A DNA stretch of 11,678 nt from an uncultured Collinsella sp. (GCA_902493145.1 CABUOA010000047.1:1-11678), one strand, 5' to 3'; positions 1 through 6,258 are shown, counted from the stretch's first letter. Translations and numbers: made by a program. The notes: a model not told the origin generated them from the letters alone.

Positions 1-54
1 TGCCTTGGGAGCGGTACCATACAGGCAATGTTTAAACGAGAAAGGCGGGCTCCC

Positions 55-1008
55 ATGGAACCTAAGCAGTACTACATCGGCATCGACGTCGGCGGCACTT
101 CGGTTAAGGAGGGCCTGTTCGACGAGGACGGAAACCTGCTGGCCAAGGCCAGTGTGCCCACGCCTCCCATCGTTGACGCTGCGGGCTTTGCCGCGGTGAC
201 CGAGGCTATCGACCAGGTGGTCGCCAAGGCCCAGATTCCGCGCGCCTTTGTGGCGGGCATTGGCCTGGCCGTTCCGTGCCCCATCCCGGCGTCGGGCGAT
301 GCCAAGGTTAAGGCCAACATTGCCATTAACCTGCCCGAGCTTAGGATCGCCATTCAGGAGCACTGCCCCGACGCGGTCGTTAAGTACGAGAACGATGCCA
401 ACGCCGCTGCCATGGGCGAGGCCTGGCTCGGCTCTGCCAAGGGCGTGCAAAACGTGGTGATGGTCACCATCGGTACCGGCGTGGGCGGCGGCGTTATCGT
501 CAACGGCGACGTGGTGTCGGGCGTTGTGGGTGCCGGCGGCGAGATCGGCCATATGTGCCTGAATCCCGACGAGGAGCGCACCTGCGGCTGTGGCGGCCAT
601 GGTCACCTGGAGCAGTATTCCAGCGCCACCGGTGTGGTGAGCAACTACCTGGCCGAGTGCAAGAAGGCGGGCGTCGAGCCCATCGAGCTCACCGGTCCCT
701 CCGATTCCAAGGACGTGTTCCAGGCCTGCCGCGAGGGCGACAAGCTCGCGCTTGCCGCGGCCGATACCATGGCCGACTATCTCGGTCGCGCCCTGGCGCT
801 TATTGCCAACGTGGTCGATCCCGAGATGTTCCTCATCGGCGGCGGCGCATCCGCCTCGGCCGATGTCTACCTCGACAAGGTCCGCGAGCACTTTAAGCAG
901 TACGCGCTTTCTGCCTCGCGCGAGACGCCCATTAAGGTCGCCTCGCTCGGAAACGACGCCGGCATTATCGGTGCCGCCTACGTAGCCCTGCGCGCCGCCG
1001 GCAAATAG
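55..1008 (+). CDS. ROK-family sugar kinase, probably glucokinase
   Basis: Predicted cytosolic ATP-dependent sugar kinase of 317 residues; the likely reaction is glucose to glucose 6-phosphate at the entry to glycolysis. The N-terminal phosphate-binding motif DVGGT is at residues 11-15. The catalytic ENDANA motif is at 112-117, with Asp114 as the expected base. A second glycine-rich ATP motif (TIGTGVGGG) follows. The ROK signature GEIGH is near 162-166 and a zinc-site region spans 166-186. The segment SSATG after the zinc site resembles Firmicutes GlcK enzymes. Oddity: the usual CxCGxxGCxE reads CGCGGHGHLE, so the third zinc cysteine is His184. I chose ATG 55 because AGGCGGG (43-49) lies five bases upstream; an in-frame ATG at 28 would add nine residues but has no ribosome site. 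Substrate cannot be proven: other ROK kinases use fructose, mannose or amino sugars. A glcK symbol would be tentative. Confidence 0.94.
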   Translation: MEPKQYYIGIDVGGTSVKEGLFDEDGNLLAKASVPTPPIVDAAGFAAVTEAIDQVVAKAQIPRAFVAGIGLAVPCPIPASGDAKVKANIAINLPELRIAIQEHCPDAVVKYENDANAAAMGEAWLGSAKGVQNVVMVTIGTGVGGGVIVNGDVVSGVVGAGGEIGHMCLNPDEERTCGCGGHGHLEQYSSATGVVSNYLAECKKAGVEPIELTGPSDSKDVFQACREGDKLALAAADTMADYLGRALALIANVVDPEMFLIGGGASASADVYLDKVREHFKQYALSASRETPIKVASLGNDAGIIGAAYVALRAAGK

Positions 1009-1017
1009 CTAGTGCAA

Positions 1018-1074
1018 GGGGCAGGTAGTGAGGGGGACAGGCTTCGCCCTTGACCTCGCCCCAACACTTGCCCC
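1018..1074. repeat. Imperfect inverted repeat after the ROK kinase gene
   Basis: GGGGCA at 1018-1023 pairs with TGCCCC at 1069-1074. Pairing continues imperfectly inwards: GGGG at 1032-1035 can meet CCCC at 1059-1062, and the apex GGCTTCGCC is near 1040-1048. It starts ten bases after the kinase stop codon. There is no T-run behind it, so it is a poor intrinsic terminator. It could be a transcript-end stabilising hairpin or a copy of an interspersed palindromic repeat; copy number cannot be judged from one window. Confidence 0.4.
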
Positions 1075-1119
1075 AAATTGCGCCGCGGCCCTTCCGTCCC
1101 CTAGGGTTCGGCGTCAGCG

Positions 1120-1128
1120 TGCTACCAT
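1120..1128 (+). promoter_or_regulatory. Candidate extended -10 promoter of the pyrophosphatase gene
   Basis: TG-C-TACCAT at 1120-1128 fits an extended -10 element (TGnTAnnnT). No convincing -35 lies 16-18 bases upstream, which is usual for extended -10 promoters. It would give a leader of about 30 bases before the start at 1167, which has a strong GGAGG at 1155-1159. Confidence 0.45.
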
Positions 1129-1166
1129 AGCTACGTCAAAGTACACATATCAAGTGGAGGATATCC

Positions 1167-2090
1167 ATGGCAAACGTTCTTGTCTTTGGTCACCAGAACC
1201 CCGATAACGACGCCATCATGAGCGCCGTCGTCCTGTCCCAGCTGCTCAACCAGGTTGAGTATGCCGGCAACACCTATGAGGCCTGTGCCCTTGGTCAGCT
1301 TCCGGCAGAGTCCGCCAAGCTGCTTGCCGACGCCGGCATCGCCGAGCCCCGCGTGATTGAGTCCGTCGAGGCCGGTCAGCTCGTTGTCCTCACCGACCAC
1401 AACGAGTCTGCCCAGTCCGTCGCCGGCCTTAAGGACGCCACGGTCTTTGGCGTCGTCGACCATCACCGCATCGGCGACTTCGAGACCGCCGGCCCGCTGC
1501 ACTACATCTGCCTGCCCTGGGGTTCCAGCTGCACCATCGTCACCAAGCTCGCCGGCGTGCTCGGCGTTGAGCTTTCCGACGTCCAGGCCAAGCTGCTGCT
1601 CTCGGCCATGATGACCGACACGCTCATGCTCAAGAGCCCCACCACCACCGATGTCGACCGCGCCGTCGCCACCGAGCTCGGTGAGCAGGTGGGCGTCGAC
1701 CCGGTCAAGTTTGGCATGGAAGTCTTCCTCACCCGCCCGTCCGGCTCCTTCATCGCAGCCGAGATGGTCGGCAACGACATCAAGATGTTCGAGCCCGCCG
1801 GCAAGAAGCTGCTCATCGGCCAGTACGAGACTGTCGACAAGACCCGCGCACTCGGCATGATCGACGAGATTCGCAAGGCCATGCGCGCCTACGCCGCCGA
1901 GAAAGGTGCCGACGGCATCGTCCTGTGCATCACCGACATCATGGAGGAGGGCTCGCAGGTCCTGCTCGAGGGCGAGACCGAGGCCGCTCAGAAGGGCCTG
2001 GGCATTGCCGACGAGCACGACGGCGTCTGGATGCCGGGCGTCCTCTCCCGTAAGAAGCAGGTCGCTGCCCCCATCATGGCCGCCTGCTAG
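1167..2090 (+). CDS. ppaC: Manganese-dependent inorganic pyrophosphatase (family II)
   Basis: Cytosolic enzyme of 307 residues that hydrolyses pyrophosphate to two phosphates and pulls biosynthetic reactions forward. It has the two-domain DHH-superfamily layout. Metal ligands known from the Bacillus subtilis enzyme are visible: His9, Asp13 and Asp15 in GHQNPDND, Asp77 in the TDHNE segment, the DHH triad Asp98-His99-His100, and Asp151 in MMTDTLM. The C-terminal substrate-binding SRKKQ motif is also present. Length matches the plain family II form; there is no CBS/DRTGG insertion, so no adenine-nucleotide control is expected. The start is fixed by GGAGG seven bases upstream. The gene appears monocistronic, with its own promoter candidate upstream and a strong terminator right after the stop. 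Confidence 0.98.
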   Translation: MANVLVFGHQNPDNDAIMSAVVLSQLLNQVEYAGNTYEACALGQLPAESAKLLADAGIAEPRVIESVEAGQLVVLTDHNESAQSVAGLKDATVFGVVDHHRIGDFETAGPLHYICLPWGSSCTIVTKLAGVLGVELSDVQAKLLLSAMMTDTLMLKSPTTTDVDRAVATELGEQVGVDPVKFGMEVFLTRPSGSFIAAEMVGNDIKMFEPAGKKLLIGQYETVDKTRALGMIDEIRKAMRAYAAEKGADGIVLCITDIMEEGSQVLLEGETEAAQKGLGIADEHDGVWMPGVLSRKKQVAAPIMAAC

Positions 2091-2110
2091 GTTTAGTTGA
2101 CCAAACGCCA

Positions 2111-2149
2111 CGACCGGACCGCGGACGCCCCGCGCTCCGGTCGTTTTTT
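2111..2149 (+). terminator. Intrinsic terminator of ppaC
   Basis: Perfect 8-bp arms CGACCGGA (2111-2118) and TCCGGTCG (2136-2143), a GC-rich loop that can pair further, then six T residues at 2144-2149. It lies 20 bases past the ppaC stop codon. Confidence 0.92.
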
Positions 2150-2192
2150 GTGCACGGCGCCGCGTCGTCTCTTGGACAGGTATGCCCGTGCC

Positions 2193-2213
2193 GTTGAACA
2201 AATAATGTTCAAC
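2193..2213. promoter_or_regulatory. Perfect palindrome in the nhaA upstream region
   Basis: GTTGAACA (2193-2200), spacer AATAA, TGTTCAAC (2206-2213): perfect 8-base arms in an otherwise GC-rich region. ACAG at 2176-2179 and CTGT at 2214-2217 can extend the pairing outside a 13-base bulge. It could be an operator for a dimeric repressor or one helix of a leader RNA. No T-run follows, so it is not a terminator. Confidence 0.5.
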
Positions 2214-2288
2214 CTGTGGTTCCGCTTTTCGGCCACGCCTGCGTGCTTGTCGTGCAGGGTAGGCTAGATGCAAGCGTAATACGTTAGA

Positions 2289-2324
2289 GCGCGGCGCCGC
2301 CACTTGGGCGGGCCGTGCTTTTTT
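2289..2324 (+). terminator. Terminator-like hairpin in the leader of nhaA (possible attenuator)
   Basis: GCGCGGC (2289-2295) pairs with GCCGTGC (2312-2318) with one G-U. CCGCC (2297-2301) pairs with GGCGG (2307-2311) around loop ACTTG. The 12-bp stem has a single bulged G and is followed by six T residues (2319-2324). It has full intrinsic-terminator form but sits 34 bases before nhaA and 140 bases after the ppaC terminator. That position suggests transcriptional attenuation of nhaA rather than the end of another gene. A second hairpin, ACGGGA (2328-2333) with TCCCGT (2338-2343), follows and abuts the ribosome-binding site. Confidence 0.6.
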
Positions 2325-2357
2325 AAGACGGGAGCTTTCCCGTGAAAGGAGCCGCCC

Positions 2358-3716
2358 ATGGCAGCAACTGAGCAGCTGTTCAACGTTCGTGAGCGCAAGC
2401 GCTTTGAACGTCACGACATCTGGGAGCGCATCGCCGAGAACGGCACGATTTCCGCCGCCGTCATGGTCTTCGCCGCCATCGCCGCCGTCATTTGCGCCAA
2501 TACCGATGCCTACGAGGCCATCCATCACTTTTTGGAGACCCCGCTGTATGTGGGTCTGGGCAACCTTACGGCCGGTCTCACCGTTGAGCTTTTCGTCAAC
2601 GACTTCCTCATGGCGATTTTCTTTTTGTTGGTGGGCATCGAGCTTAAGTACGAGATGACGGTCGGTGAGCTCAAGAATCCGCGTCAGGCCATGCTTCCCA
2701 TGCTGGCGGCCGTGGGCGGCGTTGTCGTTCCCGCCTGCATCTACCTGATCTTTAACCATGCCGGCGCCCGCAACGGTTGGGCCATCCCCATGGCAACCGA
2801 TATTGCCTTTGCGCTGGGCGTGCTGTCGCTTTTGGGCAATCGCGTGCCCAACGGCGTGCGCGTGTTCTTCTCGACGCTCGCCATCGCCGACGACCTCATC
2901 TCCATCGCCGCCATCGCCATCTTCTACGGTCAGAGCCCCAATCCGTTTTGGTTGGGCGCCGCCGCGCTTGTGACCTGCGCGCTCGTGTGGCTCAACAAGA
3001 CGCAGCACTACCGCCTTGCCCCGTATTCGGTACTGGGTCTGCTGTTGTGGTTTTGCATGTTCAAGAGCGGCGTGCACGCTACGCTTGCTGGCGTCATCTT
3101 GGCCTTTACCATCCCGGCCAAGTGCGGTGTCAAGCTCGATAGCCTCACCGATTGGTTGGGCGAGTGCCTGCCGCTGCTCGATGACCGCTACGACGACGAG
3201 GCACACATCCTGGGCCAGCATGACTTTACCGTCTCGACTACCAAGGTCGAGCGCGTCATGCACCGCGTGACCCCGCCGCTCATCCGCATGGAGCGTCTGA
3301 TCTCCACGCCGGTCAACTTTGTGATCCTGCCGATCTTTGCGTTCGTAAACGCTCAGGTTCGCTTAGTGGGCGTGGACATGAGCACACTGCTCACCGACCC
3401 GGTGACGCTCGGCGTGTACTTTGGCATGCTGCTGGGCAAGCCGATCGGCATCTTTGGTATGACGTTTGCCCTGGTTAAGCTTAAGGCCTGCGAGCTGCCG
3501 CACAATGTCAACTGGCACATGATTGCCGGCGTGGGCATTCTGGGCGGTATCGGCTTTACCATGTCGATTCTCATCAGCGGCCTTGCTTTCCCGACGGCCC
3601 AGTTTGAGGTTCTTGCAGCCAAGGCCGCTATTCTCGCCGGTTCGGTCACCGCAGCCGTGCTCGGCATGATCTACATGAGCGTGGTCTGCAAGCATCCCTC
3701 GCCCAAAGACGAGTAA
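2358..3716 (+). CDS. nhaA: Na+/H+ antiporter NhaA
   Basis: Inner-membrane sodium/proton antiporter of 452 residues that expels Na+ (and Li+) in exchange for protons, for pH and salt homeostasis. A cytosolic N-terminal segment of about 30 residues precedes about 12 hydrophobic helices. Family landmarks are present: FLMAIFFLLVGIELKYE near 90-110, MATDIAFALGVLSLLG with Asp148 (E. coli Asp133), the ion-binding pair Asp178-Asp179 in IADDLISI (E. coli Asp163/164), and GKPIGI with Lys361 (E. coli Lys300). The hydrophilic loop around residues 265-310 is long and charged (DDRYDDEAHILGQ). The usual FANAG motif reads FVNAQ, a modest deviation. AAAGGAG at 2345-2351, six bases before the ATG, fixes the start. 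The structured leader suggests regulated expression. Confidence 0.97.
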   Translation: MAATEQLFNVRERKRFERHDIWERIAENGTISAAVMVFAAIAAVICANTDAYEAIHHFLETPLYVGLGNLTAGLTVELFVNDFLMAIFFLLVGIELKYEMTVGELKNPRQAMLPMLAAVGGVVVPACIYLIFNHAGARNGWAIPMATDIAFALGVLSLLGNRVPNGVRVFFSTLAIADDLISIAAIAIFYGQSPNPFWLGAAALVTCALVWLNKTQHYRLAPYSVLGLLLWFCMFKSGVHATLAGVILAFTIPAKCGVKLDSLTDWLGECLPLLDDRYDDEAHILGQHDFTVSTTKVERVMHRVTPPLIRMERLISTPVNFVILPIFAFVNAQVRLVGVDMSTLLTDPVTLGVYFGMLLGKPIGIFGMTFALVKLKACELPHNVNWHMIAGVGILGGIGFTMSILISGLAFPTAQFEVLAAKAAILAGSVTAAVLGMIYMSVVCKHPSPKDE

Positions 3717-3811
3717 GAGCGCGAAAACCGGCTCCAGAACCGATTCGGGCGCGTTCAAAATGCGGATTCGGGCGGTGCTTGCCGCCTGCCAGACACGCCA
3801 GTGGTCAAAAA
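3717..3811. other. Intergenic stretch after nhaA with a short direct repeat
   Basis: No gene seen. GATTCGGGCG occurs twice as a direct repeat (3742-3751 and 3765-3774, a 23-base period). The second copy overlaps a small hairpin, GGCGG (3771-3775) with CCGCC (3782-3786). The significance is unclear. Confidence 0.4.
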
Positions 3812-3851
3812 ACGCCGTTTGTGAGTACTGTCACAAACGGCGTATCATTTT
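3807..3851. terminator. Bidirectional intrinsic terminator
   Basis: Perfect 13-bp arms ACGCCGTTTGTGA (3812-3824) and TCACAAACGGCGT (3831-3843) around a six-base loop. The forward side has only a weak T4 tract (3848-3851), ending nhaA. The reverse side has six A residues at 3807-3812, read as T6 on the minus strand, so it is the stronger terminator for transcription coming leftwards from the small reverse-strand gene. Confidence 0.85.
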
Positions 3852-4042
3852 AGGTGCGGAAAATAATGAACAAAGTTATAAGAACTGTACGTTAATGAGT
3901 GACCATCGACTTCCAATTTGGCGCTAGCTGACGGTGATTAGGAAGTTTCAAGTCGAGTTTTGCCGATTTCGACCAAGAATCGCTGCTACTAAAAAGGTAA
4001 CAGTACTCATATTTGCCCTTTTTTGGCCACAAGCTCTAAAAC
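3844..4042. other. AT-rich non-coding block of unknown origin
   Basis: About 200 bases visibly richer in A and T than the rest of the window, bounded by two strong hairpins (3812-3843 and 4043-4091). No convincing gene. On the minus strand a 20-codon ORF (4010 to 3948, peptide beginning MSTVTFLVAA) has only a weak AAAGGG upstream. The minus strand of 3998-4009 matches the loop and arm of the left hairpin (TGAGTACTGT then Y then AC). It could be a degenerate interspersed repeat or a 3' untranslated RNA; I cannot decide which. Confidence 0.45.
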
Positions 4043-4091
4043 AAGCCTCGCCAAGGTCGGGAAGCGGGCCAAATCGCCGGCCTCGAGGCTT
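4038..4091 (-). terminator. Hairpin overlapping the stop of the small reverse-strand gene
   Basis: Perfect 8-base arms AAGCCTCG (4043-4050) and CGAGGCTT (4084-4091). On the minus strand the first arm begins inside the TAA stop codon of the small gene, and the second arm is followed by GTTTTA (plus-strand aaaac). The 33-base loop contains a further GGCC...GGCC pairing. The T-tract is short, so it is a moderate terminator backed up by the stronger one at 3807-3851. Confidence 0.5.
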
Positions 4092-4344
4092 ATTCCACCG
4101 TTCCGTAGACGGCGCCCCAGCCGTGGGCGGCCAAGGCGGAGTTGAGCTGGTCGCAAAGTGACTGGCGGTCGTAGTAGCCGGGCGGCAAAAGATTCACGAT
4201 CTCCATGAGGTCGGGCGCCAGGTCCAAGATTTCGGCCTGTACGATCAGATCCAGGCGGTCGATGGCGTGGCGGTCGTAAAACAGTCCGTCGACCAGGCGC
4301 TGCAAGTCGCCGAATTCCTCGGCCTGAAACGATCCGTACTCCAT
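4090..4344 (-). CDS. Small hypothetical protein, 84 residues
   Basis: I do not recognise this family. It is the only reverse-strand gene wholly inside the window. ATG at 4344-4342 is preceded on its strand by AAGGAGG four bases upstream, a strong ribosome site, which favours this start over an upstream in-frame ATG (4374) that would give 94 residues. The peptide begins MEYGSFQAEEFGDLQRLVDG and is acidic, soluble and probably helical, with no signal peptide or membrane segment. It ends with a Gly/Tyr-rich stretch (LPPGYYDR, then GWGAVYGTVE). It is divergent from the aminotransferase gene, with 150 bases between starts, and convergent with nhaA across terminator hairpins. The strong ribosome site and flanking terminators make it likely real; function unknown. 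Confidence 0.72.
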   Translation of the reverse strand: MEYGSFQAEEFGDLQRLVDGLFYDRHAIDRLDLIVQAEILDLAPDLMEIVNLLPPGYYDRQSLCDQLNSALAAHGWGAVYGTVE

Positions 4345-4446
4345 AGTGCCTCCTTGGGCGCCCCACGCCGGCATGCGCGGCGATTCGTAATTGATTGCGA
4401 TGAACTTAATCTATCACGGCTTCATAACGTTGCGACGATGGCGGTC

Positions 4447-4452
4447 TATACT
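4447..4452 (+). promoter_or_regulatory. Candidate -10 box of the aminotransferase gene
   Basis: TATACT at 4447-4452 in the divergent intergenic region, about 42 bases before the start codon. The -35 position (4424-4429, ATAACG) is poor. The same CTATACTT octamer appears before tatA (6252-6259), which supports it as a -10 element. Confidence 0.45.
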
Positions 4453-4494
4453 TAGACGAACTGCAACATACCGCTTCGCGAAAGGTCGCACCCC

Positions 4495-5799
4495 ATGCAG
4501 ACGATCTACCAGAAGATGGAAACCACCGAACTCGATGCCGCCATCGAGGCGCTCAAAGCCGAGGTCGCCGAGGTCAAGGCCAAGGGCCTGGCGCTCGACA
4601 TGGCCCGCGGCAAGCCGTCGCCCTCCCAGGTGGACATCTCTCGACCCATGCTCGATATCCTCAATGCCGATGCCGATCTGCATGACGGCAACGTCGACTG
4701 CTCCAACTACGGCTGCTTTGAGGGCATTCCCTCGGCACGCAAGCTGGCGGGGGAGTTCCTGGGTTGTCCTGCCGAGCAGACGCTCGTACTGGGCTCATCG
4801 AGCCTGCTGATCGAGCACGATATCGCCGGTATGTTCTGGCGTTGCGGCTCGTGCGGCAGCGACCCTTGGGAGGCTTACGAGGCAGCGCACGACGGCAAGA
4901 AGGTCAAGTTCCTGTGCCCTGTTCCCGGCTACGATCGCCACTTTGGCATCACCGCCGACTTGGGCATCGAGAACGTCCCCGTCGCGATGACCGACAACGG
5001 CCTCGACATGGACGAGATCGAGCGCCTGGTTGCCGCCGACGATTCCATCAAGGGTATCTGGTGCGTGCCCAAGTATTCCAACCCCACGGGCATCACCTTT
5101 AGCGAGGACACTGTGCGCCGCTTGGTCGAGATGCCCACGGCCGCGCCCGATTTCCGCATCTTCTGGGACAACGCTTACTGCGTGCACGACCTGTACGACG
5201 AGACCGACGAGCTCGCAAATATCTTTGACCTCGCTCGCGCGGCGGGCACCGAGGATCGCGTGGTGGCCTTTGCCTCGACGTCCAAGATCACCTTCCCGGG
5301 CGCCGGCATCGGCTTTATCGGTGCGAGCCCCGCGGTCATCGCCGAGTTCTCCAAGCGCCTGAAGGCCGGTCTTATTAGCGCCGATAAGCTCAACCAGCTG
5401 CGTCACGTGCGTTTCCTTCCCACCATCGAGGCGGTCAAGGAGCACATGAAAAAGCATGCCGAGTTCCTGCGCCCGCGCTTTGAGGCCGTTGAGCGTAAAC
5501 TCACCGAGGGCTTGGGTAACACGGGTTGCGCCACTTGGACTCATCCCCATGGCGGCTACTTTGTGAGTTTCGATGGCCCCGAGGGCTCGGCCCAGAAGGT
5601 CGCCGCGCTTTGTGCCGACCTGGGCGTCAAGCTCACGCCGGCTGGTGCCACCTGGCCTTATGGCAAGGATCCGCGCGACACCAACATCCGCATCGCGCCG
5701 AGCTATCCCACGGTCGAGGACCTGGAGGCTGCGCTCGATGTGCTGGTGCTGGCTGTCAAGCTCGTCGCTGCCGAGCTTGCGCGTGCCGAGCGCGCCTAA
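4495..5799 (+). CDS. PLP-dependent aspartate-type aminotransferase (class I, type Ic)
   Basis: Cytosolic fold-type I aminotransferase of 434 residues. It most likely exchanges amino groups between aspartate and 2-oxoglutarate, linking nitrogen metabolism to oxaloacetate. It resembles the actinobacterial type Ic enzymes such as Corynebacterium AspT, about 430 residues long. Visible residues are PVPGYDRHF near 142-150, Asn196 in YSNPTG, Asp225 and Tyr228 in WDNAYCVHDL (cofactor ring), the Schiff-base Lys264 in STSKITFPGAG, and the substrate-carboxylate Arg399 in NIRIAPSYP. An N-terminal helical stretch (ELDAAIEALKAEVAEVKAK) precedes the MARGKPSPSQVD motif. AAAGG at 4481-4485, nine bases upstream, supports this ATG. 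No terminator separates it from the STAS gene 66 bases downstream. Substrate is inferred from family resemblance only. Confidence 0.9.
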   Translation: MQTIYQKMETTELDAAIEALKAEVAEVKAKGLALDMARGKPSPSQVDISRPMLDILNADADLHDGNVDCSNYGCFEGIPSARKLAGEFLGCPAEQTLVLGSSSLLIEHDIAGMFWRCGSCGSDPWEAYEAAHDGKKVKFLCPVPGYDRHFGITADLGIENVPVAMTDNGLDMDEIERLVAADDSIKGIWCVPKYSNPTGITFSEDTVRRLVEMPTAAPDFRIFWDNAYCVHDLYDETDELANIFDLARAAGTEDRVVAFASTSKITFPGAGIGFIGASPAVIAEFSKRLKAGLISADKLNQLRHVRFLPTIEAVKEHMKKHAEFLRPRFEAVERKLTEGLGNTGCATWTHPHGGYFVSFDGPEGSAQKVAALCADLGVKLTPAGATWPYGKDPRDTNIRIAPSYPTVEDLEAALDVLVLAVKLVAAELARAERA

Positions 5800-5865
5800 C
5801 GCGTAGGGCCCCGCAAGTCCGCGCCTAGTACTATCCGCACTTTCGATACGTAAAGGAGCGTATAC

Positions 5866-6180
5866 ATGGATTTGGGTATTTCCACCAACCCCACGCCAGA
5901 GCTCTACACCATTAAGGTGACCGGTGAGATCGATATCTCTAACGCCGATAGCCTGCGCAATGCCATCGACCTGGCGCTCGAGCAGCCCACTGAGGCCGTT
6001 GAGCTCGATTTTGCCCAGGTGAGCTACATCGATTCGACGGGCATTGGCGTGCTTGTGGGCGCCGCACACCACGCAGCTGATCATGGTAAGCGTTTTAGCT
6101 GCGTCAACGTGCAGCCCCCGGTGATGCGCGTGGTTCAGCTGTTGGGCGTCGACCAGGAGATTTCGATCACCGCTGCATAA
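5866..6180 (+). CDS. STAS-domain anti-sigma-factor antagonist (SpoIIAA/RsbV-like)
   Basis: A single STAS domain of 104 residues, the normal size for SpoIIAA/RsbV proteins. Such proteins bind an anti-sigma-factor kinase and free a sigma factor when dephosphorylated. The fold signature is clear: VTGEIDISNADSLRNAI near 19-35, then an LDFAQVSYIDSTGIGVLVG segment in which Ser57 of DSTGIG is the expected phosphorylation site. The C-terminus carries VMRVVQLLGVDQ, as in the family. AAAGGAG at 5852-5858 precedes the ATG by seven bases; this site lies in the loop of a small possible hairpin, ATACG (5846-5850) with CGTAT (5859-5863). No kinase, phosphatase or sigma-factor gene is nearby, so its partners must be elsewhere. 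It could serve a role other than sigma control. Confidence 0.92.
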   Translation: MDLGISTNPTPELYTIKVTGEIDISNADSLRNAIDLALEQPTEAVELDFAQVSYIDSTGIGVLVGAAHHAADHGKRFSCVNVQPPVMRVVQLLGVDQEISITAA

Positions 6181-6224
6181 TCTTTGCCCCCAAAAGGGCG
6201 TGCCGTTTGGCATATGTTTGTGAT

Positions 6225-6252
6225 GCGCTCGGACGTTTTGGCGTCCGGGCGC
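6225..6252. promoter_or_regulatory. Palindrome abutting the tatA -10 box
   Basis: GCGCTCGGACG (6225-6235) and CGTCCGGGCGC (6242-6252) form an 11-bp stem with one T-G pair around TTTTGG. It fills the spacer and -35 area immediately upstream of TATACT. It lacks a T-run, so an operator is at least as likely as a terminator for the STAS gene 45 bases upstream. Confidence 0.45.
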
Positions 6253-6258
6253 TATACT
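6253..6258 (+). promoter_or_regulatory. Candidate -10 box of the tatAC-hypAB cluster
   Basis: TATACT at 6253-6258 with the same flanks (CTATACTT) as the candidate before the aminotransferase gene. It would give a leader of about 70 bases to the GTG start at 6334. The -35 region is occupied by the palindrome at 6225-6252 and has no good TTGACA match. Confidence 0.45.

Noticed and set aside
1..54. Promoter of the kinase gene (TACCAT at 15-20)
   Set aside because: The hexamer resembles a -10 box, but the -35 region lies outside the window and there is no extended -10 TG.
2150..2288. Assignment of the nhaA leader to a named riboswitch class
   Set aside because: Several helices can be drawn, but I could not match any remembered consensus, so no class is claimed.
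1131..3263. 710-codon reverse-strand open frame across ppaC and nhaA
   Set aside because: It is the antisense shadow of two unmistakable genes, spans a terminator, and has no family features. GC-rich codon bias suppresses stops on the opposite strand.
3934..4161. Forward 75-codon frame from GTG 3934
   Set aside because: It has no ribosome site, crosses two hairpins and runs antisense into the small reverse gene.
4795..6213. 472-codon reverse-strand open frame over the aminotransferase and STAS genes
   Set aside because: Same antisense effect. The forward genes have complete catalytic motifs and the reverse product has low-complexity composition.
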